From: Gordonia polyisoprenivorans NBRC 16320 = JCM 10675
GTDB taxonomy: Bacteria > Actinomycetota > Actinomycetes > Mycobacteriales > Mycobacteriaceae
Direction: 5' to 3'
Length of the DNA: 64,000 nt
NCBI RefSeq assembly: GCF_000241325.1
Contig: NZ_BAEI01000087.1
Coordinates: forward strand, 124,001 to 188,000
Shown here: positions 26,484 to 34,716 of the stretch, piece after piece
Layout of the letters: the number at the start of each line of letters is the position of its first letter
How positions within the stretch are numbered: position 1 is the stretch's first letter
Made by a program: the position numbers and the translations under genes
Notes under the pieces: model-generated
Databases searched by the model: none
Told to the model about the DNA's origin: nothing
What the model saw: only the letters and a program-made list of their open reading frames with translations

Positions 26484-27524
26484 CTACGGCTCGATGAGAA
26501 CCTTCATTTTCTTCCCGGCGTGCAGTGCGTCGAAGCCCTCGGTGACGACGTCGTCGATCGGCACCGTGGTGACCCAACCGGTGGTGTCGTAATGCCCGGC
26601 CGCCATCAGTTCGATGACCGCGTCGAAATCGGCGGACGTATAGCCCAGTGAGCCCTGCATGCGGGACTCGCCGAACAGCAGGCTGAGCAACGGGGTCTCG
26701 ATCGGCTTCTCGTAGACGGCGACACAGATGAAGGGCGAACGTGCTGCCAGACATGCCAATCCGGTCGCCACGGTCGCCGTGACGCCTGCGGCGTCGAACA
26801 CCGCGTCGGCACCACGGCCGTCGGTGTCCTTCGCGATCACCGCGATGACGTCGTCGGTGGTCGGATCGAGCACGCGCGCACCGAGAGCGGCGATGGCCTC
26901 GCGACGCGGCGCCGATGGCTCCACGACGGTGACGTCGGTGAGCCCCAGCCCTCGAAGGGCGTACCACAGTCCGATGCCGATGGGACCGGCCCCGAAGACG
27001 AGGGCGTGATCGCCCGGGCCGACCTCACCGAGGCAGGCGGCGTGGTAGGCCACCGACATCGGCTCGACCAGTGCGCCGAGTTCCAGCGGCAGATCGTCGG
27101 GCAGCTTGTGCAGCATGTGAGTGGGTACGACGGTGTACTCGGCCATCCCGCCGTCGGCCATCAACCCGTGGAAGCCTATCTGGGCGCAGGTGTTGTAATG
27201 CCCGCTCGTGCATCGGTCGCACGTGCCGCAGGAGTAGATGGGCTCCACAGCAACCCGGTCACCGACTGCGAATCCCTGGACATCCGAACCGATTTCGGTG
27301 ATGGTCCCAGAGAACTCGTGGCCCAGGATCAGCGGTGCCTGCTGCCCGGTCAGCGGGTGCGGTTCGGTGGGGATGTTGAGGGGGCCGGCATAGTATTCGT
27401 GGAGATCCGACCCGCAGATCCCGTTGAATCCCACCTTGATCTTGACCTGGCCGGTCGAGGGCGTCGGTTCGTCGGCATCGACGATCTCGACGTGTTGTTG
27501 TCCGTAGAACATTGCTGCGCGCAT
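26484..27524 (-). CDS. Zinc-dependent alcohol dehydrogenase, 2,3-butanediol dehydrogenase type
   Basis: The 346-residue MDR-family enzyme has the catalytic zinc region GICGSDLHEY and GHEFSGTI, the structural-zinc cysteines in CGTCDRCTSGHYNTC, and the cofactor motif VFGAGPIGIGLW. The TEPHPLTGQQAP insert is typical of butanediol dehydrogenases. It oxidises secondary alcohols with NAD(P). It is the last gene of a minus-strand operon with flavin reductase, CoA ligase and an LLM monooxygenase, where it would oxidise an alcohol formed after oxygenation, or supply reducing equivalents. Confidence 0.92.
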   Translation of the reverse strand: MRAAMFYGQQHVEIVDADEPTPSTGQVKIKVGFNGICGSDLHEYYAGPLNIPTEPHPLTGQQAPLILGHEFSGTITEIGSDVQGFAVGDRVAVEPIYSCGTCDRCTSGHYNTCAQIGFHGLMADGGMAEYTVVPTHMLHKLPDDLPLELGALVEPMSVAYHAACLGEVGPGDHALVFGAGPIGIGLWYALRGLGLTDVTVVEPSAPRREAIAALGARVLDPTTDDVIAVIAKDTDGRGADAVFDAAGVTATVATGLACLAARSPFICVAVYEKPIETPLLSLLFGESRMQGSLGYTSADFDAVIELMAAGHYDTTGWVTTVPIDDVVTEGFDALHAGKKMKVLIEP

Positions 27525-27572
27525 GATGTTTTCCTGCGATTCGGTTTCTCGGGAGATGGGGGAGTGTGGGGG

Positions 27573-28046
27573 TCACGCACAGTTGAGCTGTGCGAACTCG
27601 CCGCGATGAAAGATCAACGGCGCCACCGAACTGTCGGCGGTGAGTTCGGACACCCGGCCGTGGACGACGACGTGATCGCCGCCGTCGCCGATCGATGCGA
27701 CCTCGGCCTCGATCCAGGCGCAGGCGCCCTCGACGCGCGGTGCGCCGTTGTGGCCGGGCGCCCATATGACACCGGCGAACTTGTCGCCGCCGGAACGGGC
27801 GAAGCCGAGTGCGAGGTCGGCCTGATCGTGGCCGAGGACGTTCACACAGAATCGTCCGGCAGCCTCGATCCGCGGCCAGGTCGTCGACGTCCGGGCAGGC
27901 AGGATCAGCACCATCGGCGGGTCGAGAGACAGGGACGAGAACGACTGGCAACAGAATCCGGTGGGACCCTCCTGCGTCATCGCGGTCACGACGGTCACCC
28001 CGGTGGGGAAGTGCCCCAACACATGTCGGAAATCCTCGAGGCTCAT
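27573..28046 (-). CDS. NAD(P)H:flavin oxidoreductase, reductase component of a two-component monooxygenase
   Basis: The 157-residue protein is a short flavin reductase of the FMN-binding split-barrel family. It has FRHVLGHFPTGVTVVTAM at the N-terminus, CCQSFSSLSLDPPMVLI near residue 33, and GRFCVNVLG near 66. Such proteins supply FMNH2 or FADH2 to a partner oxygenase. The ATG overlaps the stop of the CoA-ligase gene by 4 bp, so it is translationally coupled in the operon that also encodes the LLM monooxygenase, its likely partner. Confidence 0.93.
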   Translation of the reverse strand: MSLEDFRHVLGHFPTGVTVVTAMTQEGPTGFCCQSFSSLSLDPPMVLILPARTSTTWPRIEAAGRFCVNVLGHDQADLALGFARSGGDKFAGVIWAPGHNGAPRVEGACAWIEAEVASIGDGGDHVVVHGRVSELTADSSVAPLIFHRGEFAQLNCA

Positions 28047-29572
28047 CGGGCCACCTCGCCGACCGGTGCGTCGAGGACGTCGCGACGGATCTCGCGTTTG
28101 AGGAGTTTGCCGGAGGCGTTGCGCGGAAGGCTCTCGACGAAGTGGATCTGCTTGGGCACCTTGTATCCTGCCAATTGTTCGCGGGTGTGCGCGATCAGCT
28201 CGGCCTCCTCGACCTCGCCGGAACGCACCACGAAGGCCGCGATCGCCTCGATCCACTTCTCGTCGGGGACACCGATGACCGCCACCTCGGCGACCGCCGG
28301 ATGGGTGTAGAGGGCATCCTCCACCTCACGCGAGGCCACCAGGATTCCTCCGGTGTTGACGACGTCCTTGATGCGGTCGACGACGGTGACGTAGCCTTCC
28401 TCGTCGATCGTGACCAGGTCACCGGAATGAAACCAGCCGTCGCGGAAGGCTTCTGCCGTTGCGGTGGGATTGTTCCAGTAACCGTCGCACAATTGCGGCG
28501 AGCGGTAGACGACCTCACCGCTGTCTCCCGGTGCCACGTCGTTGCCGTCGGTGTCGACCACCCGTAACTCCACGTTGAGCACCGGAAGGCCGCACGAGGC
28601 GGGCCGGGCGGCATGGCCCTCGGGCCGCAGAACGGTTGCCAGCGGACCGATTTCACTCTGCCCGAAGGCATTGTAGAAACCGAGATCCGGCAGTCGCTCC
28701 TGCAGGCGCGCCAGCACGGGAAGCGGCATGATCGACGCGCCGTAGATCGCCTTGCGCAACGACGAGAGATCGCGCGTCGCCAGATCCGGGTGCTGCGACA
28801 ACGGAACCCAGACCGTCGGCGCAAGGAAGATCGACCCGATCCGCTCGGACTCGATCAGACGCAGAACCGTGGGAACATCCGGGGCCTTGATGAGGCGATT
28901 GGTCGCGCCGATGGCGATGTAGGGCATCATCAGGACGTGCATGCCGGCCGAGTGATACAGCGGCATGGCATGCAACGGGTTGTCGTCACGGGCGTAGTCG
29001 AGTGCCTCGATGGACGAGAAATACTCGTGGATCAGCGCCCGATGCGACATCATCGCGCCCTTGGGGCGCGAGGTGGTCCCCGAGGTGTAGAGCAGTTGCA
29101 CCAGATCGGTGTCGGCGACCTCGGCGTCGACGACCGGGACGGTGCCGGACGTCGAGGACTCCAGCAGTGCGTCCGGACCACCGTGTAGCGGGCTGTGTGC
29201 CACCGACGACGCCGCGCTCACATATGTCGTCAGATCCGGATCGACGAGTACCAGTGCGGCGCCCGAATCGTCGATCAGATACCGCAATTCCTCACCGGTC
29301 AGCGCATAGTTGACCGGGACGTGGACGAGGCCGGCGCGTGAGCACGCCAGGAACGCCACCAGATACGCATCCGAATTACGGCCGTAGGTGGCCACCCGAT
29401 CGCCGTGGACGAGCCCCCGCGACAGCAGGGCATGCGCCGCGCGGGTGACCATGTCGTCGAGTTCGGAGTAGGTCCACGAACGCTCGTCGAAGACGATCGC
29501 CGTGACGTTCGGGTAGCGCCGTGCGGTCCGCCGCAGAATCGCGTCGACGGTACTGGATCGCAAGTCAGTCAT
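28043..29572 (-). CDS. Acyl-CoA synthetase (class I adenylate-forming)
   Basis: The 509-residue ligase carries YTSGTTSRPKGAM near residue 167, YNAFGQSEIGP near 295 in place of the common YGxTE, WFHSGDLVTIDEEGY, and the C-terminal lysine in ASGKLLKREIRR. It is shorter at the N-terminus than the two ligases at the left end of the window and not a close copy of them. I chose the ATG at 29570-29572; a TTG 12 bp upstream is the alternative and lies nearer to GAAAGAG. It sits between the monooxygenase and the flavin reductase, so it probably activates a carboxylic acid made from the oxygenated substrate. Confidence 0.9.
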   Translation of the reverse strand: MTDLRSSTVDAILRRTARRYPNVTAIVFDERSWTYSELDDMVTRAAHALLSRGLVHGDRVATYGRNSDAYLVAFLACSRAGLVHVPVNYALTGEELRYLIDDSGAALVLVDPDLTTYVSAASSVAHSPLHGGPDALLESSTSGTVPVVDAEVADTDLVQLLYTSGTTSRPKGAMMSHRALIHEYFSSIEALDYARDDNPLHAMPLYHSAGMHVLMMPYIAIGATNRLIKAPDVPTVLRLIESERIGSIFLAPTVWVPLSQHPDLATRDLSSLRKAIYGASIMPLPVLARLQERLPDLGFYNAFGQSEIGPLATVLRPEGHAARPASCGLPVLNVELRVVDTDGNDVAPGDSGEVVYRSPQLCDGYWNNPTATAEAFRDGWFHSGDLVTIDEEGYVTVVDRIKDVVNTGGILVASREVEDALYTHPAVAEVAVIGVPDEKWIEAIAAFVVRSGEVEEAELIAHTREQLAGYKVPKQIHFVESLPRNASGKLLKREIRRDVLDAPVGEVAR

Positions 29573-29639
29573 GATGGGAGACAACTCTTTCCATAGAATT
29601 TCCAGACCTGGGTTGCCGTGGGATCGCTCGGTCGGCCGG

Positions 29640-30797
29640 TCAGCGGGCCTGCGTCTCCTCCTGGTACTTCTGCGTCATGTGCTCGACCGCCTTGAGCTGG
29701 GCCTGTGCGTGGGATTCACGCACGGTGCGGGCGTGCTCGGCGGCGTCGACGGTCGGCTGGTACTGGCCCTGGAAGTGCGGGACCACATCGCGCATGAAGA
29801 TCTCGTACGAGCGTTTGGTGGCGGCGACGTCGGCCCAGTCATGGCCCATCAGCAGCATCGAGCCGAATCCGCCGGACTGATCGACCAGACGCTGGACCTG
29901 GGCGCGCGCCTGTTCGGCGGTGCCGATGACGCCGATCCCGGCATTGTTGATGAAGTCGATCATCTCGCGAAGGTTGCTGCCCGACACCGCCATCTGCGGG
30001 AAGGCGGCGATGTGCTGGAAGTACTCGAACCAGTGCTCGATGCCGTATTCGACGTCGCGGTAGGCCTGCTCCTGCGTTTCGGCGATGTGGAACGGACCGA
30101 CCAGCCGCCAGCCGGAGCGATCGACCTGTGCACCGGAGTGGGCCGCGCGCTCGTTGACGACGTTCCAGTGATGGGCCAGGGCGTCGAAGCCGTCGGGGGT
30201 CAACGTCGCGCCGATGCTCAGTAGTCCGAGCCCGTAGGTGCCGGCCAGGCGGGCGCCGGTCGGCGAGGCGACCGCGGCGACGGCGACCTCGATGTCGGAG
30301 TACGGGCGCAGCTGCAACCGGGCGTCGATCAGCTCGTGGGTGATCGTCTTCTCCGTCACCGTCTCCCCGGCGAGGAGCCGGAGGATGATGCTGAGGTTGG
30401 GCTCGAGGATCTCCCGCGTCTGAATGGGATTCAGGCCGATCATCGCCGAGTCGGTGGGCAGGGATCCGGGACCGACGCCGAGCATCACCCGGCCGCGGGT
30501 GAGGTGGTCGAGCAGCACCATGCGATCGGCGACCCACAGCGGGTTGTGGTAGGCGATCGAGGTGACACCGGTGCCGAGCTTGATGTGCTTGGTGCGCTCG
30601 GCCGCGGCGGCGATGAAGATCTCCGGCGACGCGACGATCTCCGATCCCGCGGAATGGTGTTCGCCGATCCACGCCTCGTCATAGCCGAGCCGATCGAGAT
30701 GTTCGATCAGTTCGAGATCTTGTGCGAGGGCGAGCGTCGGGTTCTTGCCCGGCTTGTGGACCGGTGCGATGAAGGTTCCGAACTTGAGTCGAGACAC
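29640..30797 (-). CDS. LLM-class flavin-dependent monooxygenase, limonene-monooxygenase-like
   Basis: The 385-residue protein has the luciferase-like barrel with FGTFIAPVHKPGKNP at the start, DEAWIGEHHSAGSEI near residue 40, TGVTSIAYHNPLWVADRM near 76 and RVMLGVGPGSLPTDSAMIGL near 103. By length and these motifs it resembles limonene 1,2-monooxygenase (LimB) and other FMNH2-dependent oxygenases. The operon also encodes a flavin reductase, as a two-component system requires. The substrate is not determined; terpenes, cyclic ketones or alkanones are possible. GGAGGAAG precedes the ATG. Confidence 0.9.
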   Translation of the reverse strand: MSRLKFGTFIAPVHKPGKNPTLALAQDLELIEHLDRLGYDEAWIGEHHSAGSEIVASPEIFIAAAAERTKHIKLGTGVTSIAYHNPLWVADRMVLLDHLTRGRVMLGVGPGSLPTDSAMIGLNPIQTREILEPNLSIILRLLAGETVTEKTITHELIDARLQLRPYSDIEVAVAAVASPTGARLAGTYGLGLLSIGATLTPDGFDALAHHWNVVNERAAHSGAQVDRSGWRLVGPFHIAETQEQAYRDVEYGIEHWFEYFQHIAAFPQMAVSGSNLREMIDFINNAGIGVIGTAEQARAQVQRLVDQSGGFGSMLLMGHDWADVAATKRSYEIFMRDVVPHFQGQYQPTVDAAEHARTVRESHAQAQLKAVEHMTQKYQEETQAR

Positions 30798-30976
30798 GAG
30801 ACTTCCTCCGAGTGTGGCCGGCGTCGAACGGTGGCCGGGCTGTAACCAGGCTCACACCGGCCGGCGCGCCGCGATATTCCACGAAGGTGGAGTTGTTCTG
30901 GGCCTGTTCGGGGAGTCGTGCGCACGTGTGGCGTGCGCTGCGGCGTGATCTACGCCCCTCACGGGGACATTCCTGA

Positions 30977-31008
30977 CCGAAAATCGCCGGCTCACACGCG
31001 ACTTTCGG
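30977..31008 (-). terminator. Stem-loop downstream of the LuxR-type regulator gene
   Basis: CCGAAAATCGC and GCGACTTTCGG pair over 11 positions with one mismatch around a 10-nt loop, starting 7 bp beyond the regulator's stop on the minus strand. It separates the regulator from the monooxygenase operon, whose own promoter must lie in 30798-30976, where TCCAC-N4-GTGGA (30878-30891) is a small inverted repeat. Confidence 0.6.
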
Positions 31009-31015
31009 GCCGGGC

Positions 31016-31762
31016 TCAGCCCAGGCAGAGGGCGAGCTCGGTCCGGGACCGGCAACCGGTGACGGCCAGGATCTGGCTCATGTGTTTCTTCACGGTGTCC
31101 TCGGCAACCACCAGGACGGCCGCGATCTCGGCGTTGGTGAGGCCCTGCGCGACCAACTGCGCGACCTCCTGCTGACGACGGGTCAGTTTCGTCAGGGCCG
31201 GTGCCCGATGCTCGGGCAGGTGGCGGGCGATGGCGGCGAGTTGCTTGCCCAGCAGTCGCAGCACGGCCATGTCGGCCTTGGGCGGGTGGGCCTCGTGCGA
31301 GAACAGGCCGATCAGACTGTGCCCACCGGGATGGCGCAGATAGATGGTCCGCACGCCGTCGAGGTCGGAATCACGCAGGCGTGCCAGATAATCCCGCGTG
31401 GGTGTGGGTAGATCCTTGAGCTCATGGGCCGACAGGGCCGCGGTGCGGGCGAGGATCGCGTGAGCCTCGGGGAGCCGGAACACGTCGTCGTAGCGCAGAC
31501 CGGCGTGATAGATCCGGAACAGCGGCAACATCCGGCCCTGAAGTACGGGCTGCGGATCGTCGAAGAGCGCATCGTAGGTCGGTCCGGTGAAGCAGGTGGT
31601 GTTGCGCAGATCGAACCGGGTACCGAGGGCTTCGTGAAGTTCGCCGGTGAATTCGGTCAGTGATTCGGCGTCCTGGACGCGTTCGAGGACGCCGAAGATC
31701 CGGTCGTAGTCCTCGACCTCGAGATGGGTGTGATCACGTCCTGTGGAGCGTGCTCCGGGCAT
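31016..31762 (-). CDS. LuxR-family transcriptional regulator
   Basis: The 248-residue protein ends in a LuxR helix-turn-helix (residues about 185-245, LTRRQQEVAQLVAQGLTNAEIA...TVKKHMSQILAVTGCRSRTEL). The N-terminal 180 residues are not a receiver domain, lacking the phosphoacceptor pattern, and look like a GAF-type or other ligand-sensing fold. It lies just upstream of, and in the same orientation as, the two-component monooxygenase operon, so it is the probable activator of that operon in response to the substrate. Confidence 0.9.
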   Translation of the reverse strand: MPGARSTGRDHTHLEVEDYDRIFGVLERVQDAESLTEFTGELHEALGTRFDLRNTTCFTGPTYDALFDDPQPVLQGRMLPLFRIYHAGLRYDDVFRLPEAHAILARTAALSAHELKDLPTPTRDYLARLRDSDLDGVRTIYLRHPGGHSLIGLFSHEAHPPKADMAVLRLLGKQLAAIARHLPEHRAPALTKLTRRQQEVAQLVAQGLTNAEIAAVLVVAEDTVKKHMSQILAVTGCRSRTELALCLG

Positions 31763-31821
31763 GCCCTACCTCCTCGACACCGCCGACGCTGGCGACGATC
31801 CTAGCCCGGGCCGCGTCCTGC

Positions 31822-31844
31822 TGAGACCGGATTCGCCGATCTCA
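31822..31844 (-). terminator. Short stem-loop after the SDR gene
   Basis: TGAGACCGG and CCGATCTCA pair with one mismatch around ATTCG, 10 bp past the SDR stop on the minus strand. It is weak and lacks a U-run. Confidence 0.4.
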
Positions 31845-31853
31845 CCGCAACCC

Positions 31854-32699
31854 TTATCGGCGGGTCGTCCAGAAATCGAGCTCCAGCTCGTCGTCACTGT
31901 CGACGGTGCGGTACTTGGCGAAGTCGGTGACGCCGTTGGCGGAGAGCACCTCGTCGTCGATGTAGCACTGGCCGGTGGCCGCGGACGGGTCCTTCGACAG
32001 GATCGCGTACGCGGCGTCGGACATGATCTCGGTGCTGCGGCTGCGGGCGATCAGTTTCTCGCTCAGGATGTTCCGCACGGCCGCGGTGCTGATGGTGGTG
32101 CGCGGCCACAGGCAGTTCGACGCGACGCCGTCGGCGGCCAGTTCTCGTGACAGGCCCAGGGCGACGATCGTCATCGAGAATTTCGACACGGTGTAGGCGG
32201 TGCCGATCTCGTCGAACCAGTGCGGCTCCAGGGAGATCGGCGGTGACAGGGTAAGCACATGCGCGTGGTCGGACTTGCGGAGGTGGGGGATTGCGCTGCG
32301 GGACAAGGAGAATGCGCCGCGCGCATTGATGTCCTGCATGAGATCGTAATGCTTCATGTCGATCTCGGCGGTCGCCGTGAGGTTCAGTGCACTCGCGTTG
32401 TTGATGACGATGTCGATTCCGCCGAAGCGTTCGGCGGTCGCGGCGACGGCGTCGGCGACCTGCTGATCGTCACGGATGTCGCCGACGATCGGCAGTGCTT
32501 GTCCGCCGGCCTCTTCGATGGCCTGCGCCGCGGTGTAGATGGTGCCGGGAAGCTTCGGATGCGGCTCGGCGGTCTTGGCCAGCAGGGTGATGTTGGCGCC
32601 CGCGCGGGCCAGCCGGACCGCGATGGCCTCACCGATTCCACGGCTGCCGCCGGAGATGATGGCGGTGCGTCCTTGCAACGTCTTCTCGGATGCGGTCAC
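31854..32699 (-). CDS. Short-chain dehydrogenase/reductase (HSDL2-like)
   Basis: The 281-residue SDR has the cofactor motif SGGSRGIGEAIA, the NNASALNL segment, and a catalytic-site YTVSKF (tyrosine-x3-lysine) near residue 170, preceded by LTLSPPISL. The NNASALNL and KAEPHPKLPGTI-like features match the hydroxysteroid-dehydrogenase-like protein 2 group, whose natural substrates are poorly known. I chose the GTG at 32697-32699 because AGAGGA lies 7 nt upstream. Together with the XRE-TetR gene and its operator C just upstream, it should be the regulated target of that repressor. Confidence 0.9.
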   Translation of the reverse strand: MTASEKTLQGRTAIISGGSRGIGEAIAVRLARAGANITLLAKTAEPHPKLPGTIYTAAQAIEEAGGQALPIVGDIRDDQQVADAVAATAERFGGIDIVINNASALNLTATAEIDMKHYDLMQDINARGAFSLSRSAIPHLRKSDHAHVLTLSPPISLEPHWFDEIGTAYTVSKFSMTIVALGLSRELAADGVASNCLWPRTTISTAAVRNILSEKLIARSRSTEIMSDAAYAILSKDPSAATGQCYIDDEVLSANGVTDFAKYRTVDSDDELELDFWTTRR

Positions 32700-32861
32700 G
32701 GGTGGGTCCTCTCGGTGGGGGTGCTCGACGCCCATGGACAACTGAGCGATCGATCGGTCACGATAAGGGTGCCTGTTGGTCATGTGCCTGTCAATACTGT
32801 GATCAGACACCAGAACCGGCGACCGTCACGGCTGTGCCGGGAGCACATTTCACCGCGAACT

Positions 32862-32878
32862 GTTCGGCTTATCCGAAC
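32862..32878. promoter_or_regulatory. 17-bp operator C: GTTCGG-N5-CCGAAC
   Basis: This perfect 6-bp inverted repeat with a 5-bp spacer has the same geometry as operators A and B. It lies 22 bp past the end of the second XRE-TetR gene and upstream of the SDR gene, exactly as operator A relates to the first regulator and the cyclase-ligase operon. Confidence 0.7.
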
Positions 32879-32899
32879 AATGTGGGTCGAGCCTGCTGA

Positions 32900-33769
32900 C
32901 TACGGGCGTGCACCGACGAGATTGAGGGCGTACCGGGTGTAGAGCGCGGCGATCCGCTCGGGGGTGTCGGGACCGTCGGGGTCGTACCAGTCGGCGACGC
33001 CGATACACAGTCCGACGACCGCGCGGGAGGCGTCACGGGGGCGCGGGGCGCCGAACCGGCCCTGCGCGGCGGCGCGATCGACCTCCGTGTCGAACATGCG
33101 CTGCAGCGTGACTCGCCGATCGGCGATCCGGCGCCGGTTGGGTTCGACGAGGCTGCGCATTTCGGTGGCGCCGAGAAACGACAACCGTCGACGGTAACTG
33201 TGATACAGGACAAGGCTTTCCACCATGAGGGTGAAGGCGCGCACCGGGTCGCCGCCCGCGTCGTCTCGCGCTCCGGCCGCGCGATCGAGCAGTTCGGTCA
33301 TCGTCTGGTCGAACAGATCGACGAGCATGGCCTGCTTGCTCTCGTGATGGTGGTACAACGATGCCACCGACAGCCCGGCGGCGTCGGCGATGTCGCGGAT
33401 GGAGCACCCGTGATATCCCTTGGCCACAATGCAACTCAGCGCCGCATCGAGAACGGGGTCGGCGACCTCGGCACCCCCGAAATCGCGCCACGCCCGTGAG
33501 GTGCCCGCGTCATCATCGGTGTTCGCGGGCTCGTCGAAGGCGGGCGGGGGGCCGTCCTCGAGCAGTGTCGAGGGGTGGATGCCCAGTGCCGCGGCAATGG
33601 TCTCGAGTCGTTCGACACTGATGCCCGTCCGCTCGTTCTCGGTGGCGCTCAGCGTCGCGGGGCTGATCCCGATCCGGCGGGAGAATTCGCGCAGCGACAC
33701 CCCGCTCGTCATGCGGGCGCTGCGGATTCGGGCGCCGGGGTGACGTCCGGAGGGGGAGTGCTCGACCAC
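32900..33769 (-). CDS. XRE-TetR two-domain transcriptional regulator, copy 2
   Basis: The 289-residue protein has the same two-domain build as the regulator at 3002-3838: a Cro/C1 helix-turn-helix at about residues 22-75 (SLREFSRRIGISPATLSATE) and a TetR domain from about residue 110 (IRDIADAAGLSVASLYHHH) with a C-terminal ligand domain. Both share the ATEMRSL(E/V)EP(D/N)R segment. The GTG at 33767-33769 is chosen because TATCCT ends 7 nt before it, the same leaderless layout as copy 1; the frame stays open upstream without a start signal. Operator D covers the hexamer. The likely target is the SDR gene. Confidence 0.9.
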   Translation of the reverse strand: MVEHSPSGRHPGARIRSARMTSGVSLREFSRRIGISPATLSATENERTGISVERLETIAAALGIHPSTLLEDGPPPAFDEPANTDDDAGTSRAWRDFGGAEVADPVLDAALSCIVAKGYHGCSIRDIADAAGLSVASLYHHHESKQAMLVDLFDQTMTELLDRAAGARDDAGGDPVRAFTLMVESLVLYHSYRRRLSFLGATEMRSLVEPNRRRIADRRVTLQRMFDTEVDRAAAQGRFGAPRPRDASRAVVGLCIGVADWYDPDGPDTPERIAALYTRYALNLVGARP

Positions 33770-33772
33770 GGC

Positions 33773-33789
33773 GTTCAGGATATCCGAAC
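33773..33789. promoter_or_regulatory. 17-bp operator D: GTTCAG-N5-CCGAAC at the regulator start
   Basis: It combines the left arm of operators A/B with the right arm of operator C, with the same 5-bp spacer and the central palindrome GGATATCC. It covers the candidate -10 hexamer of the second XRE-TetR gene and is about 65 bp upstream of the divergent phosphatase gene. Confidence 0.7.
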
Positions 33790-33851
33790 AGGAGATGAAT
33801 TCCCGGACGCGCTCGATGCTTCGGCGGGTGCCGGTTTGGGATACTCGTGCG

Positions 33852-34658
33852 ATGACCTCGTCGCCGGGTGCTCCCAGTCCCGTCCAGACCCTGCCCAACC
33901 TGCGTGATCTCGGCGGGTGGGCGACCGCCGACAATCGGACGGTCGGGTCGGGACAGCTGTACCGGTCGACGGACTTCTCCGCCATGGCAACCGCCGACCT
34001 GCCGCACCTCGAAGCGCTGGGCCTGCGCACGATCTACGATCTGCGCTCGGCCACCGAGCGGAAAGCGTTGCCCGATCCCCAACTCGACGATGTCATCGAC
34101 ATCCACCTCGACGTGCTCGCCGACGCGGCCATGGCGATCCCGGCCAACATCGGGGCCTTCCTGTCGGATCCGAAGACGGTGGCGATGGCCGGTCAGCAAC
34201 TGTCCGACGGCAAGGCCCGGAACCTGATCGCGGGCACCTACCGGGACCTGGTGTCGCTGCCCAGCGCGCGCTCGTCCTACCGGTCCTTCTATCGCGGGCT
34301 GCTCGGCGAGCATCGAGCGCCCGCGCTTTTTCACTGCACCACCGGCAAGGACCGGACCGGCTGGGCGGCGGCATCCTTTCTCGCCTTGATGGGCGTGGCG
34401 AAAGACGATGTCTACCATGACTATCTGCTGACCAACGAGCGCCTCGTCCCGGCCCTGCGACCGATCTTCGACGACTTCGCCGCCGCCGGTGGCGATCCCG
34501 ACCTACTGATTCCGGTGCTCGGGGTGGATGCCGCCTACCTCGACGCGGCCTTCGCAGAGGTGGACTCGACCTACGGCGGGATCGAGGGATATTTCAGCCG
34601 CGGCCTCGAGATCGGTGTCGAGGACCAACGGCGGCTCCGGGAGTACTTCCTGGACTGA
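33852..34658 (+). CDS. Tyrosine/lipid phosphatase of the PtpB (Y_phosphatase3) family
   Basis: The 268-residue protein starts with the family-typical LPNLRDLGGW (near residue 14) and has the P-loop H161-C162-TTGKD-R168-TG, the active-site signature of MptpB-like phosphatases that accept phosphotyrosine and phosphoinositides. There is no signal peptide. GATACT ends 6 nt before the ATG, so the transcript may be leaderless. It lies 58 bp ahead of a kinase-fold gene in the same orientation, and divergent from an XRE-TetR regulator. Confidence 0.92.
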   Translation: MTSSPGAPSPVQTLPNLRDLGGWATADNRTVGSGQLYRSTDFSAMATADLPHLEALGLRTIYDLRSATERKALPDPQLDDVIDIHLDVLADAAMAIPANIGAFLSDPKTVAMAGQQLSDGKARNLIAGTYRDLVSLPSARSSYRSFYRGLLGEHRAPALFHCTTGKDRTGWAAASFLALMGVAKDDVYHDYLLTNERLVPALRPIFDDFAAAGGDPDLLIPVLGVDAAYLDAAFAEVDSTYGGIEGYFSRGLEIGVEDQRRLREYFLD

Positions 34659-34716
34659 GGTCGCGGGCCGGCGGTGCCGGCACGGCTGCAGCGCCACCGC
34701 GGTAGCGTCCTCGCTC

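Noticed and set aside
32900..34030. Long N-terminal extension of the second XRE-TetR regulator
   Set aside because: The upstream residues overlap the divergent phosphatase gene; the GTG at 33769 matches copy 1 in domain start, hexamer spacing and operator position.
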